From UBA1381 sp964399965 (GTDB taxonomy: Bacteria; Bacillota; Clostridia; UBA1381): a DNA stretch of 64,000 bases. A program made the position numbers and the translations under genes. Numbering within the stretch: position 1 is the stretch's first letter; each line of letters starts with the position of its first letter. Below the pieces are notes generated by a model. It did no database searches. It was given only the letters and a program-made list of their open reading frames with translations, and had not been told where the DNA came from. Shown here one piece after another: positions 7,645-15,895 of this stretch. Where the stretch lies: positions 17,698 to 81,697 of the forward strand of contig CAYNRX010000004.1 in NCBI GenBank assembly GCA_964399965.1, in the 5' to 3' direction.

Positions 7645-8130
7645 ATGGAATATAACGAACGTTTCATGAGGGAGGCTCTTCGTCAGGCAAAAAAAGCGGC
7701 CGCTATAGGAGAGACACCCATAGGGGCAGTCATAGTCCGTAACGGAGAAATAGTGTCGCGCGGCTACAATAAGCGGGAGACGAAAAAGCGCAGCCTTGCC
7801 CATGCGGAGATAGCAGCTATCGATAAAGCCTGTAAAAAACTCGGCGGCTGGCGACTGTGGGGGTGCGAGCTTTATGTTACGCTTGAGCCTTGCTGTATGT
7901 GCGCCGGAGCGATAATACAGTCGCGCATAGACCGCGTATATTTTGGCGCGCCGGATAATAAGGCAGGCTGCGCCGGATCGGTAATAGACCTGTTTAAGGC
8001 AGGTTTTTGCCATAAAGTCGAGGTCTCGGGAGGATATATGCAGGAGGAATCGCGCGAGCTTTTGCAGCAGTTTTTCCGCCAGCTGAGGCAGAAAAAGAAG
8101 GCAGAAAAGCAAGGTGGATACAGCGGTTGA
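7645..8130 (+). CDS. tadA: tRNA-specific adenosine deaminase
   Basis: TadA deaminates the wobble adenosine 34 of tRNA-Arg(ACG) to inosine. The zinc deaminase signature is intact: HAEIAAIDKA (His ligand and catalytic Glu) and LEPCCMCAGAIIQSRI (two Cys ligands), followed by YFGAPDNKAGCAGSV. Length 161 residues, with a Lys-rich tail. The ATG directly follows the alarmone synthetase stop, and a hairpin with a T-run at 8156-8207 ends the transcript, so purF, synthetase and tadA look like one operon. Confidence 0.93.
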   Translation: MEYNERFMREALRQAKKAAAIGETPIGAVIVRNGEIVSRGYNKRETKKRSLAHAEIAAIDKACKKLGGWRLWGCELYVTLEPCCMCAGAIIQSRIDRVYFGAPDNKAGCAGSVIDLFKAGFCHKVEVSGGYMQEESRELLQQFFRQLRQKKKAEKQGGYSG

Positions 8131-8155
8131 TAAAAGATAAAATTTGAAGAAACAC

Positions 8156-8207
8156 ATCGCCTGAATAACGGTGCTTGATAGGGATCGTTATTTAGGCGAT
8201 ATTTTTT
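8156..8207 (+). terminator. Terminator of the purF-tadA operon
   Basis: ATCGCCTGAATAACG pairs with CGTTATTTAGGCGAT (one G-T pair) across a 15-base loop and is followed by a T-run. Confidence 0.85.
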
Positions 8208-8229
8208 GCCGCTATTGAAATTTACCATA

Positions 8230-8258
8230 TTGACATATGACGAAAACTGCGCTATAAT
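8230..8258 (+). promoter_or_regulatory. Consensus SigA promoter of the DUF134-mrp operon
   Basis: TTGACA (8230-8235), 17-bp spacer, TATAAT (8253-8258): a perfect match to consensus. Confidence 0.85.
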
Positions 8259-8299
8259 ATGATCATAAACGGCATATGCCGGAAAAGGTGGGCTGCATT

Positions 8300-8659
8300 A
8301 TGGCAAGACCATGTAAAAGGCGGCGCATATGTTCCATGCCGTCCTGCGGTCGGTTTGCCCCGGTCACGGCCGAGAAGCATCCTGTGATAACGATGTCGCT
8401 TGATGAGTTCGAAGCCGTAAGGCTTATTGATCTCGAGGGTTTGACACAGCAGGAATGCGCAGCGAGAATGAACGTTGCGCGGACGACGGTACAGGCAATA
8501 TATAACAGCGCACGCACAAAACTGGCGGAATGTATGGTGAATAAAAAGGAACTGCGTATAGAAGGCGGGGATTATGTGCTCTGCAACGGTGATTCTCGCG
8601 AGTGCGTATCCTGCCCCAAAAGGCAGAAAAAGGAAAATGGAGATGAAAATAATGAGTGA
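8300..8659 (+). CDS. DUF134 (UPF0251) DNA-binding protein
   Basis: This 119-residue protein begins MARPCKRRRICSMPSCGRF, the usual DUF134 start, which is why ATG 8300 (with AAAGGTGGG upstream) is chosen over 8276. It has a sigma-70 region 4-like helix-turn-helix, LTQQECAARMNVARTTVQAIYNSAR, in the middle and a Cys pair (ECVSCPKR) near the end. DUF134 genes are often found next to NifX-domain proteins; the same pairing is seen here with the downstream fusion, whose start overlaps this gene's end. A role as regulator of metal-cluster genes is an inference. Confidence 0.85.
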   Translation: MARPCKRRRICSMPSCGRFAPVTAEKHPVITMSLDEFEAVRLIDLEGLTQQECAARMNVARTTVQAIYNSARTKLAECMVNKKELRIEGGDYVLCNGDSRECVSCPKRQKKENGDENNE

Positions 8660-9893
8660 AGAATGTAATCATGATTGTTCCTCCTGCGCAAGCGATTGTG
8701 CAGACAGGCAGGCTCCCATGAAGGAGGCTCCGCACGAGCTGTCCCAGGTAGGAAAGGTGATCGGCGTCGTAAGCGGAAAGGGAGGAGTAGGAAAGAGCCT
8801 TGTGACCTCAATGCTGGCCGTGGCAATGCGCCGCGAGGGCTATCGCACGGCGATACTTGATGCTGATATAACCGGTCCTTCCATACCTAAAGCCTTTGGT
8901 ATTAAAAACAGGGCTTTTGCGACCGAAGCCGGAATATTTCCGGTGGAGACGAGCACCGGTATCGAGATAATGTCGGTGAACCTGCTTCTTGAGAACGATA
9001 CCGATCCGGTGATCTGGAGAGGGCCGATAATCGGCGGCACAGTAAAACAGTTCTGGACGGATGTAATCTGGGGCGATGTTGATTATATGTTTGTCGATAT
9101 GCCTCCGGGAACGGGCGACGTTCCGCTGACGGTGTTCCAGTCGGTGCCGGTGGACGGCATTATTGTAGTAGCTTCTCCGCAGGAGCTTGTTGGTATGATC
9201 GTAGAAAAGGCAGTAAAAATGGCGGACATGATGAATGTTCCCGTATTAGCGTTGGTAGAAAACATGAGCTATTTTGAATGTCCTGACTGCGGAAAACGTC
9301 ATTATATATTTGGTGAGAGCCATATCAGCGAGATAGCCCAAAAGCACAATATAAAAACGGTTTGTCAGCTGCCGGTTGATCCGGCTGTGGCGTCTCTTGT
9401 GGACGGCGGCAGGGTAGAAGAGCTGGACACAGAAAGATTGTCTGCTATCATTGAGCTTTTAAAGGAGAGACAAAGCATGAAGATCGCGGTAACGTATGAC
9501 AACGGAGAGATATTCCAGCATTTTGGACATACAGAAGCCTTTAAGATATATGAGGTGTCGGATACAAGCGAAATAATTTCCGCATCGGTCGAAAACACGA
9601 ACGGCAGCGGACATGGTGCGTTGGCAGGATTTTTACAAACCTTCGGCGTTGATTGCCTTATCTGCGGCGGGATAGGCCAGGGAGCGAAAAATGCTTTGGC
9701 TGAAGCAGGTATACAGGTCTTTGGCGGAGTGTCGGGAAATGCTGATGAGGCCATAAAGGCATTTGTGACGGGAACGCTTGATTTTGATCCCAATGTGCAC
9801 TGCTCACACCATGATAACGGTGAGCATGACTGCGGCGGCGAACACCATTGCGGCGGTCATGACGGTGACCATCAATGTGGTCATCATGCTTGA
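8652..9893 (+). CDS. Mrp/NBP35-type iron-sulfur carrier ATPase fused to a NifX-like domain
   Basis: This 413-residue fusion likely assembles or delivers iron-sulfur clusters. In order: a Cys-rich N-terminus (CNHDCSSCASDC, residues 5-16); a P-loop ATPase domain (about 35-275) with GVVSGKGGVGKS and VDMPPGTGDVPLT; the CxxC motif FECPDCGKRH; then from residue 276 a dinitrogenase-cofactor (NifX/NifB-type) domain starting MKIAVTYDNG; and a His/Cys-rich tail that could bind metal. ATG 8652 is chosen for its GGAG at 8639-8642; ATGs at 8637 and 8643 are alternatives. A second ribosome binding site precedes the codon for residue 276, so the NifX part may also be made alone. A ZIP transporter gene lies convergent. 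Confidence 0.88.
   Translation: MSEECNHDCSSCASDCADRQAPMKEAPHELSQVGKVIGVVSGKGGVGKSLVTSMLAVAMRREGYRTAILDADITGPSIPKAFGIKNRAFATEAGIFPVETSTGIEIMSVNLLLENDTDPVIWRGPIIGGTVKQFWTDVIWGDVDYMFVDMPPGTGDVPLTVFQSVPVDGIIVVASPQELVGMIVEKAVKMADMMNVPVLALVENMSYFECPDCGKRHYIFGESHISEIAQKHNIKTVCQLPVDPAVASLVDGGRVEELDTERLSAIIELLKERQSMKIAVTYDNGEIFQHFGHTEAFKIYEVSDTSEIISASVENTNGSGHGALAGFLQTFGVDCLICGGIGQGAKNALAEAGIQVFGGVSGNADEAIKAFVTGTLDFDPNVHCSHHDNGEHDCGGEHHCGGHDGDHQCGHHA
9461..9479 (+). promoter_or_regulatory. Internal ribosome binding site and in-frame ATG inside the Mrp/NifX fusion
   Basis: AAAGGAGAG (9461-9469) lies seven bases before an in-frame ATG at 9477, exactly at the domain border. Starting there would give a separate 138-residue NifX-like protein, the form in which this domain usually occurs. 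Confidence 0.6.
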
Positions 9894-9956
9894 AAATAAA
9901 AGGCAATAAAACGGATATTATATCTGGGCTTTCCGGATTTGATATCCGGCAGGTAA

Positions 9957-9993
9957 AACGCCGCAGTCGCTATTGTAAGACTGCGGCGTTTTT
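9957..9993. terminator. Bidirectional terminator
   Basis: AACGCCGCAGTC and GACTGCGGCGTT form a perfect 12-bp stem with a 10-base loop; A- and T-tracts on the two sides serve both converging genes. Confidence 0.9.
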
Positions 9994-9996
9994 GGC

Positions 9997-10773
9997 TCAT
10001 GAAAATAGTATAAGGCTTGACGATATCACCATCATTCCGGTAACGAAGCCGATTATGGTAACGCTGCTTTTTTCATAGGATCGAGCCATCGGAAGCAGCT
10101 CTTCTATAGAGATGAATATCATCATTCCGGCGACCATCCCGAAAAGGATGCCAAACATCATATCACTGAAAAACGGCCTCAGCAGGAGATAACCGATAAG
10201 GGCACCCAGCGGTTCGGTCAAGCCCGATATGAAAGCCACAGCTGCGGCATGTTTCCGGCTGCCGCCGGAGCAGTATATCGGTGCGGCTGTCGCGATACCT
10301 TCGGGAATGTTATGTATCGCAATAGCAACGGCGATGGCTATGCCCAGATGGGGATCCTTTACGGCAGAGGTAAAGGTCGTCATCCCTTCCGGGAAATTAT
10401 GTACGCCTATAGCCAGGGCAGTTAAAAGTCCCATACGTTTGAGAGCAGAGCTATCCTTGGTATGGCCGATATCGCTCTCGGCGCTTGGTATGAAATAATC
10501 TATCATCGCGATAAGAAGTATCCCGGCAAAAAATGAAGCAGCCGCCGCCCAATACCCGTTTTTGATCCCCAGAGGAGCCTGTAGAAATTCTCTTGATTTG
10601 GCAAATATCTCTACCATGGATATATATACCATCACCCCGGCAGAAAATCCCAGCGAACCGGCAAGGAACCGGCTTGTGCGGTTTTTGGAAAACAATGTTA
10701 TCACTCCACCGATCCCGGTCGATATACCGGCGGCCAGCGTGAGCAAAAAGGCGAATATTTCATTCTGTGTCAT
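9997..10773 (-). CDS. zupT: ZIP-family metal transporter (ZupT-like)
   Basis: This 258-residue protein has about eight membrane helices and imports divalent metal ions such as zinc or iron into the cytosol. The two metal-binding helices are clear: IGVHNFPEGMTTF (about residues 122-134) and IAIHNIPEGIATA (about 150-163). The N-terminus ISTGIGGVITLF is also typical. The gene faces the Mrp/NifX fusion across a shared terminator, and its upstream region is shared with pdxT. I saw no Fur or Zur box. Confidence 0.9.
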   Translation of the reverse strand: MTQNEIFAFLLTLAAGISTGIGGVITLFSKNRTSRFLAGSLGFSAGVMVYISMVEIFAKSREFLQAPLGIKNGYWAAAASFFAGILLIAMIDYFIPSAESDIGHTKDSSALKRMGLLTALAIGVHNFPEGMTTFTSAVKDPHLGIAIAVAIAIHNIPEGIATAAPIYCSGGSRKHAAAVAFISGLTEPLGALIGYLLLRPFFSDMMFGILFGMVAGMMIFISIEELLPMARSYEKSSVTIIGFVTGMMVISSSLILFS

Positions 10774-10849
10774 TCGACCGTTCCCCTTTCATGCAATCAT
10801 TCGTCTAAATACCATATGCATAGGGGCTGAATTTTGTGAAAAACAGGAA

Positions 10850-10879
10850 TTGACTTTCATGTAGCCGTAATGCTATAAT
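10850..10879 (+). promoter_or_regulatory. SigA promoter of pdxT
   Basis: TTGACT (10850-10855), 18-bp spacer, TATAAT (10874-10879), about 37 bases before the start codon. Confidence 0.7.
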
Positions 10880-10915
10880 AGATAAAACAAATATCACAAA
10901 AGGAAATGATGCGTT

Positions 10916-11485
10916 ATGAAAAAAATAGGAGTTCTGGCAGTACAGGGAGCGGTGTCGGAACATATGCGGCTTATAGAACGCGCCGGAGCTGAGCCCTGCG
11001 AGGTCAAATACGAAAAGCAGCTGTCGCAGCTTGACGGTTTGATAATACCGGGCGGCGAAAGTACAGCTATCGGCAGGCTTATACGGGATTTCGGCCTTAT
11101 TGAGCCTATAAAGAAGCGTGCCGCCGAGGGCATGGCCGTGTGGGGCACCTGTGCGGGAATGATATTGATGGCTAAAGAGATAGTAAACGATGAGGTCCCA
11201 CATTTGGGGCTTATGGATATAGCTGTCCGCCGCAATGCTTACGGCAGGCAGCTGGATAGCTTTACCGCCAAAGTGCGTTTGCCCGAGGTGTCAGACGGAG
11301 AAATACCGCTGGTATTTATACGCGCCCCATATGTGGAGCGGGTATTTGGTGAAGCGAAGGTATTGCTGACAGTGAAAAATAATATTGTCGCTTGCTGTCA
11401 GGACAAATTTCTGGCGACTTCCTTCCACCCGGAGCTGACGGAGGATATTTCCTTCCATAAATATTTTATTGAAAAAATGGCGTAA
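10916..11485 (+). CDS. pdxT: Pyridoxal 5'-phosphate synthase glutaminase subunit
   Basis: PdxT hydrolyses glutamine and passes ammonia to PdxS to make pyridoxal phosphate. The 189-residue class I-type glutaminase shows IGVLAVQGAVSEH, LIIPGGESTAIGRL, the nucleophile in WGTCAGMIL, and the catalytic His and Glu in TSFHPELTED. pdxT is normally directly downstream of pdxS, but here it is a single-gene unit with its own promoter and terminator. Either pdxS lies elsewhere or PLP is made another way. The family call is firm. Confidence 0.93.
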   Translation: MKKIGVLAVQGAVSEHMRLIERAGAEPCEVKYEKQLSQLDGLIIPGGESTAIGRLIRDFGLIEPIKKRAAEGMAVWGTCAGMILMAKEIVNDEVPHLGLMDIAVRRNAYGRQLDSFTAKVRLPEVSDGEIPLVFIRAPYVERVFGEAKVLLTVKNNIVACCQDKFLATSFHPELTEDISFHKYFIEKMA

Positions 11486-11490
11486 TAAGG

Positions 11491-11547
11491 ATACCGCCCC
11501 GATATCGCATATCCGTTGTATGCAATATCGGGGCGGTATGTATTTTT
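11491..11547. terminator. Terminator between convergent pdxT and the glycosidase gene
   Basis: A 20-bp stem (11491-11510 with 11520-11539, base ATACCGCCCCG) is followed by TATTTTT. It is also one of a family of hairpins in this window that share an ATACCGC base. Confidence 0.85.
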
Positions 11548-11553
11548 GCTGTT

Positions 11554-14070
11554 TTATGATTCCGTTTCATAAACTGTGATCGGCCCGGGCATTCCTGAGA
11601 TCAAGCGGAAACGATCGCGTTCAAAGAAGGCGGCGCGAGGATTATGTTCTTTAATATCAAGCTCAGGCGTACCTATAAGGGCATTGACTCCGGTATTCAT
11701 GATCTCGACACAAATAGTGTGCACGCCGGCCTCAAGCTCTGTGCAGATACGATATGGATAGTACGGCAGAAGAAATTTCCGGCCGTCGATATATACGATC
11801 GCTGCATACATCACACAGCCAAGGTCTATCAGGACTTTTCCGGCCGTTTGCGTCTGGAAGCTGCCTTGGAAGCGCACCATCCCGGAATAATCGGGAGAAA
11901 TGTGGCTCCGCCAATCATTGATCCCTTGCCCGACCGGTATTTTCCTTCCGTCAGGAGCGGTCATTATAAAGTCGCCTATTACGGCTTTCCTCATCGTAGA
12001 TATCATTTCCTCGTATGACGATCCGCTTTCTTCGCCGTCTGCTGCAGTCTTGAATATCCGCAGTTCCCCCGGTTCAAACAGTAGTGTCGTCGGCTTTGTT
12101 CTAACGAAGCGGTGGAGAGAGAAGTCATATTCGCTGATACTGCCGCCGATGTGCAAAATAGCGTTTGTTTTATGAGAAGCTTCGTTCAAAAGCGCATATA
12201 TATTTCCATTGACGCTGCGCCGCACCGCAAGGCTGATGCGGCCTTCGCTCTGCACCGGCGCGATCCCCTGTAACCTTAGCGCTTGCTTAAGAAGCAGCGT
12301 ATCGGATATCATTGTGACCATCCCGTGCGGCAACTCTTGGGAATATTTCGTCATTATTACAGATTCCCGCTCAAAGCCGCGAATCTTGCCGCCGATACTT
12401 AAGATTCTCCCGCCGCCGCTTAAAAATAGTTTCAGCCGTTCCTTTTCACTATCGGAAAAATCTGTAAGGGCGGCTGCGATTACAATAGTTATCTTCTGCC
12501 CGAGAGGTGTTATAAATGCACCGTTTTCGATATCCATGTCGAGGATACTATCGCGCCATAGGTATTCATAATCACAGGAAGCATAGCAAACGGCCCGGGC
12601 TATCTCGTTTATCCTTTCCGCCATATCCGGCTCGCGGCTCACCTGCCAAGGATGACCGGACAGTAGCATATCGGTAAATATCCTATCCATCGGTATATAT
12701 ATACCTATCTCGGCAGCCGGTACGGTCGAGTTTAAAAGACGGTTGACCTCTGCTGCCCGCTCATTCACAGCCCGACCGAATATTATGTTTTGTTTGTTGG
12801 CAGGGGAGAGTATCGAGCTTTCGGCGGCGACTTTAAATTCCGGCTCTGCGTACATATTATAAAACAGGTCTATGCCCCGGAGCATCTGGTGTTCAAGCGC
12901 CCAACGCTGTAAGTCGGTAGGCAGAGCGCGTCCGGCAACGGCAAAAGATTCGCTCATTGCATGTTGCTTTGCATAAAGGTGTTTTGCACTCCCGGCAAAC
13001 CGCGGATAGTCGCAAAAACGTTCCTGATTTATCTGCTCCCATATGTAGTCGATCCCGGGCGCATCGCTTGCTTTGCTGTTTTTGAAAAAATCACCGCTGA
13101 GCGTTGATAGCCCTCTGAGACTGTGATCGATATCCTGATGACCGACCTGTATCACGTTATGGCTGCGGCACCATTCGTTCATGCGGGCGATAAATACCCT
13201 TGCCATCCTATCACCTGCGACCTCGCGGTAATCAACTGCGGCAGATAGCGGCCGTTTTTCTGCAAGCAGCTTGGGAAGCAGGGGAACTATATCATAGCCC
13301 TTATTGCAGGCAAATTCCTTAAATATGCCTTCCGTATATGGATACGGGTAGGAAAGATACGGCTCATCGTAAAAGAAACCGGAAAAGCCGTTACCGAAAT
13401 ATTCACCGAAATGTTCATAGCACGGCTCGTACATTTTAGCAATGAAGCACTCCACCGCTGGGACGCTTAAAAGGTCTATCGTGCCAAAATTTGGATTTTT
13501 CTTATCGTCCGGGAAAATGCCGTGGGTGGAGGAGCTGTTGTATTCCCAGGTAACGATGGCCAGCCGTTTGGCGGTACCGTTGTTTTTATACGATATGACT
13601 CCGTCTGATGAAGGATACAGCGGCTTAAAGCCGCTTTCGGGAGCGGCAAAATCGCCGAATCTTCCTACTTCCCATACAGCTGCCGATATAAAATGTTTTC
13701 TGTTCACTGTTACTGTGATCTCCTCATCGTGGTCGATCATCATATCAGCATACAGATGCAGATTCTTAGAGCGGAAGTCTTCGTTTTCCGCTATTATAAG
13801 ACCGGCAGCCGTACCTGACGGATATCCCCAGTCGTTGACGAGCCATATATCGATATCCCGAGTACGGGCATATTCTATCGTTTTCTTAACCAAGGTACGA
13901 AAACGTTCTGCCCAGGCAGGTACGTCGTCTACAGGGATGCGGGACTTGCCTTCTATGCATATCCCGGAGTATCCGTGTCCGGCGCAAAAATCAACATAGC
14001 GGCGGATATCCTCCTCTGCGGTCTCTGCATGAAAGCCCGAATATATTATAGGTGCATATTTGTTGCTCAA
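11554..14070 (-). CDS. GH106-like glycoside hydrolase (possible alpha-L-rhamnosidase)
   Basis: This 838-residue protein has no signal peptide, so it should act in the cytosol on imported sugars. The N-terminal half looks like a TIM barrel with acidic motifs at SGFFYDEPYLSY (Asp235, Glu236) and AMSESFAVAG (Glu374); GIDLFYNMY follows. A Rossmann-like stretch with LFLSGGGRILSIGG lies at about 560-580, and the C-terminal 150 residues form a galactose-binding-like sandwich (GKVLIDLGCVMYAAIVYIDG and IMNTGVNALIGTPELD) typical of GH106 enzymes. The start is TTG with AAGGAGA upstream. It stands alone and divergent from a secreted cohesin-like gene. The exact GH family and substrate are uncertain. Confidence 0.6.
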   Translation of the reverse strand: MSNKYAPIIYSGFHAETAEEDIRRYVDFCAGHGYSGICIEGKSRIPVDDVPAWAERFRTLVKKTIEYARTRDIDIWLVNDWGYPSGTAAGLIIAENEDFRSKNLHLYADMMIDHDEEITVTVNRKHFISAAVWEVGRFGDFAAPESGFKPLYPSSDGVISYKNNGTAKRLAIVTWEYNSSSTHGIFPDDKKNPNFGTIDLLSVPAVECFIAKMYEPCYEHFGEYFGNGFSGFFYDEPYLSYPYPYTEGIFKEFACNKGYDIVPLLPKLLAEKRPLSAAVDYREVAGDRMARVFIARMNEWCRSHNVIQVGHQDIDHSLRGLSTLSGDFFKNSKASDAPGIDYIWEQINQERFCDYPRFAGSAKHLYAKQHAMSESFAVAGRALPTDLQRWALEHQMLRGIDLFYNMYAEPEFKVAAESSILSPANKQNIIFGRAVNERAAEVNRLLNSTVPAAEIGIYIPMDRIFTDMLLSGHPWQVSREPDMAERINEIARAVCYASCDYEYLWRDSILDMDIENGAFITPLGQKITIVIAAALTDFSDSEKERLKLFLSGGGRILSIGGKIRGFERESVIMTKYSQELPHGMVTMISDTLLLKQALRLQGIAPVQSEGRISLAVRRSVNGNIYALLNEASHKTNAILHIGGSISEYDFSLHRFVRTKPTTLLFEPGELRIFKTAADGEESGSSYEEMISTMRKAVIGDFIMTAPDGRKIPVGQGINDWRSHISPDYSGMVRFQGSFQTQTAGKVLIDLGCVMYAAIVYIDGRKFLLPYYPYRICTELEAGVHTICVEIMNTGVNALIGTPELDIKEHNPRAAFFERDRFRLISGMPGPITVYETES

Positions 14071-14168
14071 GTTAAATTTCTCCTTTCTATATCTACCTTA
14101 GCCGATTGCAAAACCTTGGAGTTGCCGGAAGAGCCGGTCTCTATGGTTTTGTTCGGTATTCATCTGTT

Positions 14169-14197
14169 ATTATACAACATATCTTGCCGTTTGAAAA
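14169..14197 (-). promoter_or_regulatory. Probable promoter of the glycosidase gene
   Basis: On the minus strand TTTTCA (weak -35), 17-bp spacer, TATAAT (complement of 14169-14174). The weak -35 and the adjacent palindrome fit a regulated promoter. Confidence 0.45.
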
Positions 14198-14209
14198 TAC
14201 CTTTTGCAC

Positions 14210-14233
14210 AAATTTTTTGATATCAAAAAATTT
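14210..14233. repeat. Perfect 24-bp palindrome in a divergent promoter region
   Basis: AAATTTTTTGAT followed by its exact complement, ATCAAAAAATTT. It lies between the -35 boxes of the glycosidase and the cohesin-like genes, the position of a shared operator. AT-richness makes chance more likely. Confidence 0.45.
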
Positions 14234-14244
14234 TCATTTTATTG

Positions 14245-14273
14245 TTGAAATTGTAGCGAAAGTATGATATAAT
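14245..14273 (+). promoter_or_regulatory. SigA promoter of the cohesin-like protein gene
   Basis: TTGAAA (14245-14250), 17-bp spacer, TATAAT (14268-14273), with a strong AGGAGG ribosome binding site before the start. Confidence 0.7.
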
Positions 14274-14317
14274 AACAGAAGTTTAGTTACGTATTCACAT
14301 AAACAGGAGGAATCGAA

Positions 14318-15418
14318 ATGAACAAAAAAATTATAAGCGGTATATTGGCAGCTTCACTATCAGCAAGCGTGATGACTGCCGTGGTATCGGCCGATGGCGC
14401 TCCTACGGTCATTGTTGATTCAAGGATAGTTACGTTTGCCGACCAGGATCCGGTGATAATAAACGACCGCACATTGATCCCGGCGCGTGGAGTATTTGAG
14501 GCTATGGGCGCTTCCGTTGAATGGTGGCATGAGGAACGTATGGTCGTAGTACGTTCGGAGGATAATATGACCCGTGTTGACTTGACGATAGACGATCCGG
14601 TGATGAAGGTACATACCTTTACATCCCTTACCACGGCTGATACTAAAGAGGTAACGCTTGAGGTTGCACCACAGATAATGAACGACAGAACAATGATCCC
14701 CTTAAGGGCTGTTGGAGAGGCCCTGGGCGCTCAAGTGAGCTGGGATCAGGAAAATTATGTTGCAACTATCACTTCCAAAGCGATGCCCACGGTCATAAAA
14801 ACAACGCCGGCTCCCGAGGGCGCGCAGCCTTCCGTAACAGCGGCTCCGACAGCTTCCCCTTCGGCAACAGAAGATCCGGCATCAACGGCTGACCCATCAT
14901 CAACAGCTGCGCCTACAGCAGAACCGACAGCAGCTCCCGGAGGAGTAGAGTATGAAAGCAGTATCCCTGTAATGTATTCGTTTGCAGATACTGATACGGT
15001 AAACGTAGGTGAGGAGTTTTCTATATATGTAGCCGTAAGCTGCTGCGATAAAGAGACTTATTCCGCTGTAAATACAATGCTTTATGATTCGGATAATTTT
15101 GAATTTGTAAGCTATGAGTACAAGTATCCCACTCAGGATTTTGCCACGCTGGGCGGTTCCAATCCGGAATTTATGGGCGACTCGGTAAAATGCCTCGTCC
15201 TTCCGGCGACGGTAGAAGAGCATCTTTTGCCGAGCGAAGGCGTTATACTTGAAATGAGATTCAAGGCTAAAAATGCTGCCACCGGCGAGTTTGCTCTTTC
15301 TTCAAGAAAAACAGACCGCGGATATGACAACATCCTTTACTTCAACGATGATACCTCCGCTCAGGAAGCAGATGAGCTTTATATCGATACTACGCCTGTT
15401 GTTATTACAGCCCAGTAA
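14318..15418 (+). CDS. Secreted protein: copper-amine-oxidase-N-like domains plus a cohesin-like domain
   Basis: This 366-residue protein has a signal peptide (residues 1-25, cleavage near VVSADG). Two copies of the copper amine oxidase N-terminal-like fold follow: IINDRTLIPARGVFEAMG and IMNDRTMIPLRAVGEALGAQVSW. These modules are common in clostridial surface proteins and are not enzymes. A Ser/Thr/Ala/Pro linker (about 165-205) leads to a C-terminal domain with VNVGEEFSIYVAVSC and MLYDSDNFEFVSYEY, which resembles cohesins. A role in cell-surface binding, perhaps of carbohydrate-active proteins, is an inference; no dockerin was seen in the window. Confidence 0.65.
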   Translation: MNKKIISGILAASLSASVMTAVVSADGAPTVIVDSRIVTFADQDPVIINDRTLIPARGVFEAMGASVEWWHEERMVVVRSEDNMTRVDLTIDDPVMKVHTFTSLTTADTKEVTLEVAPQIMNDRTMIPLRAVGEALGAQVSWDQENYVATITSKAMPTVIKTTPAPEGAQPSVTAAPTASPSATEDPASTADPSSTAAPTAEPTAAPGGVEYESSIPVMYSFADTDTVNVGEEFSIYVAVSCCDKETYSAVNTMLYDSDNFEFVSYEYKYPTQDFATLGGSNPEFMGDSVKCLVLPATVEEHLLPSEGVILEMRFKAKNAATGEFALSSRKTDRGYDNILYFNDDTSAQEADELYIDTTPVVITAQ

Positions 15419-15429
15419 GGAGAGTAGAT

Positions 15430-15837
15430 ATGCTCTGTAAAATATCTGTGGGGACAAAAGACCACTCCCAGCTTAAAGACATAACGCGCGAAGTGGATGA
15501 ATGTGTAAAAAACTCGGGTGTAGAAAGCGGGATATGTCTTGTTTATTGCCCGCATACAACTGCAGGCATAACGGTGAACGAAAACGCCGATCCTGATGTC
15601 GTAAGGGATATCCTGTCAAAGACCGGCAGGCTCATTCCCTGGGAGGATGACTATCGCCATTTCGAGGGAAACTCGGCCGCGCATATAAAGGCTATGCTTA
15701 GCGGCTTTTCGCAGACGTTTATAATAGAGAACGGCCGGCTTTTACTCGGCACCTGGCAGGGGATATATTTCGCGGAATTTGACGGCCCCAGAAGCCGGAC
15801 GGTATATGTAAAGATAATAGGTGAAAAAGAGATGTGA
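15430..15837 (+). CDS. YjbQ family (UPF0047) protein
   Basis: This 135-residue single-domain protein shows the family's marks: CPHTTAGITVNENADPDV with the conserved His, EGNSAAHIKAMLSG with the second His, and LLLGTWQGIYFAEFDGPR near the end. Members are often labelled secondary thiamine-phosphate synthase, a weak activity measured in vitro, so the true role is open. It starts 11 bases after the cohesin-like gene and precedes hydF, possibly on the same transcript. Confidence 0.88.
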   Translation: MLCKISVGTKDHSQLKDITREVDECVKNSGVESGICLVYCPHTTAGITVNENADPDVVRDILSKTGRLIPWEDDYRHFEGNSAAHIKAMLSGFSQTFIIENGRLLLGTWQGIYFAEFDGPRSRTVYVKIIGEKEM

Positions 15838-15841
15838 TACA

Positions 15842-15870
15842 AAAGGCGGTGTTGTAACAGCACCGCCTTT
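15842..15870 (+). terminator. Hairpin after the yjbQ-type gene, weak terminator
   Basis: AAAGGCGGTG and CACCGCCTTT form a 10-bp stem, but only three T residues follow, so read-through into hydF is likely. Confidence 0.45.
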
Positions 15871-15895
15871 ATGCTTATATAAGGGGAGATATATC

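Noticed and set aside
7339..8157. 272-codon open frame on the minus strand
   Set aside because: It is antisense to the alarmone synthetase and tadA, which are both conserved; the translated sequence looks like no protein family.
13442..13999. 185-codon plus-strand frame opposite the glycosidase gene
   Set aside because: Low-complexity Ser-rich translation antisense to a gene with clear domain motifs.
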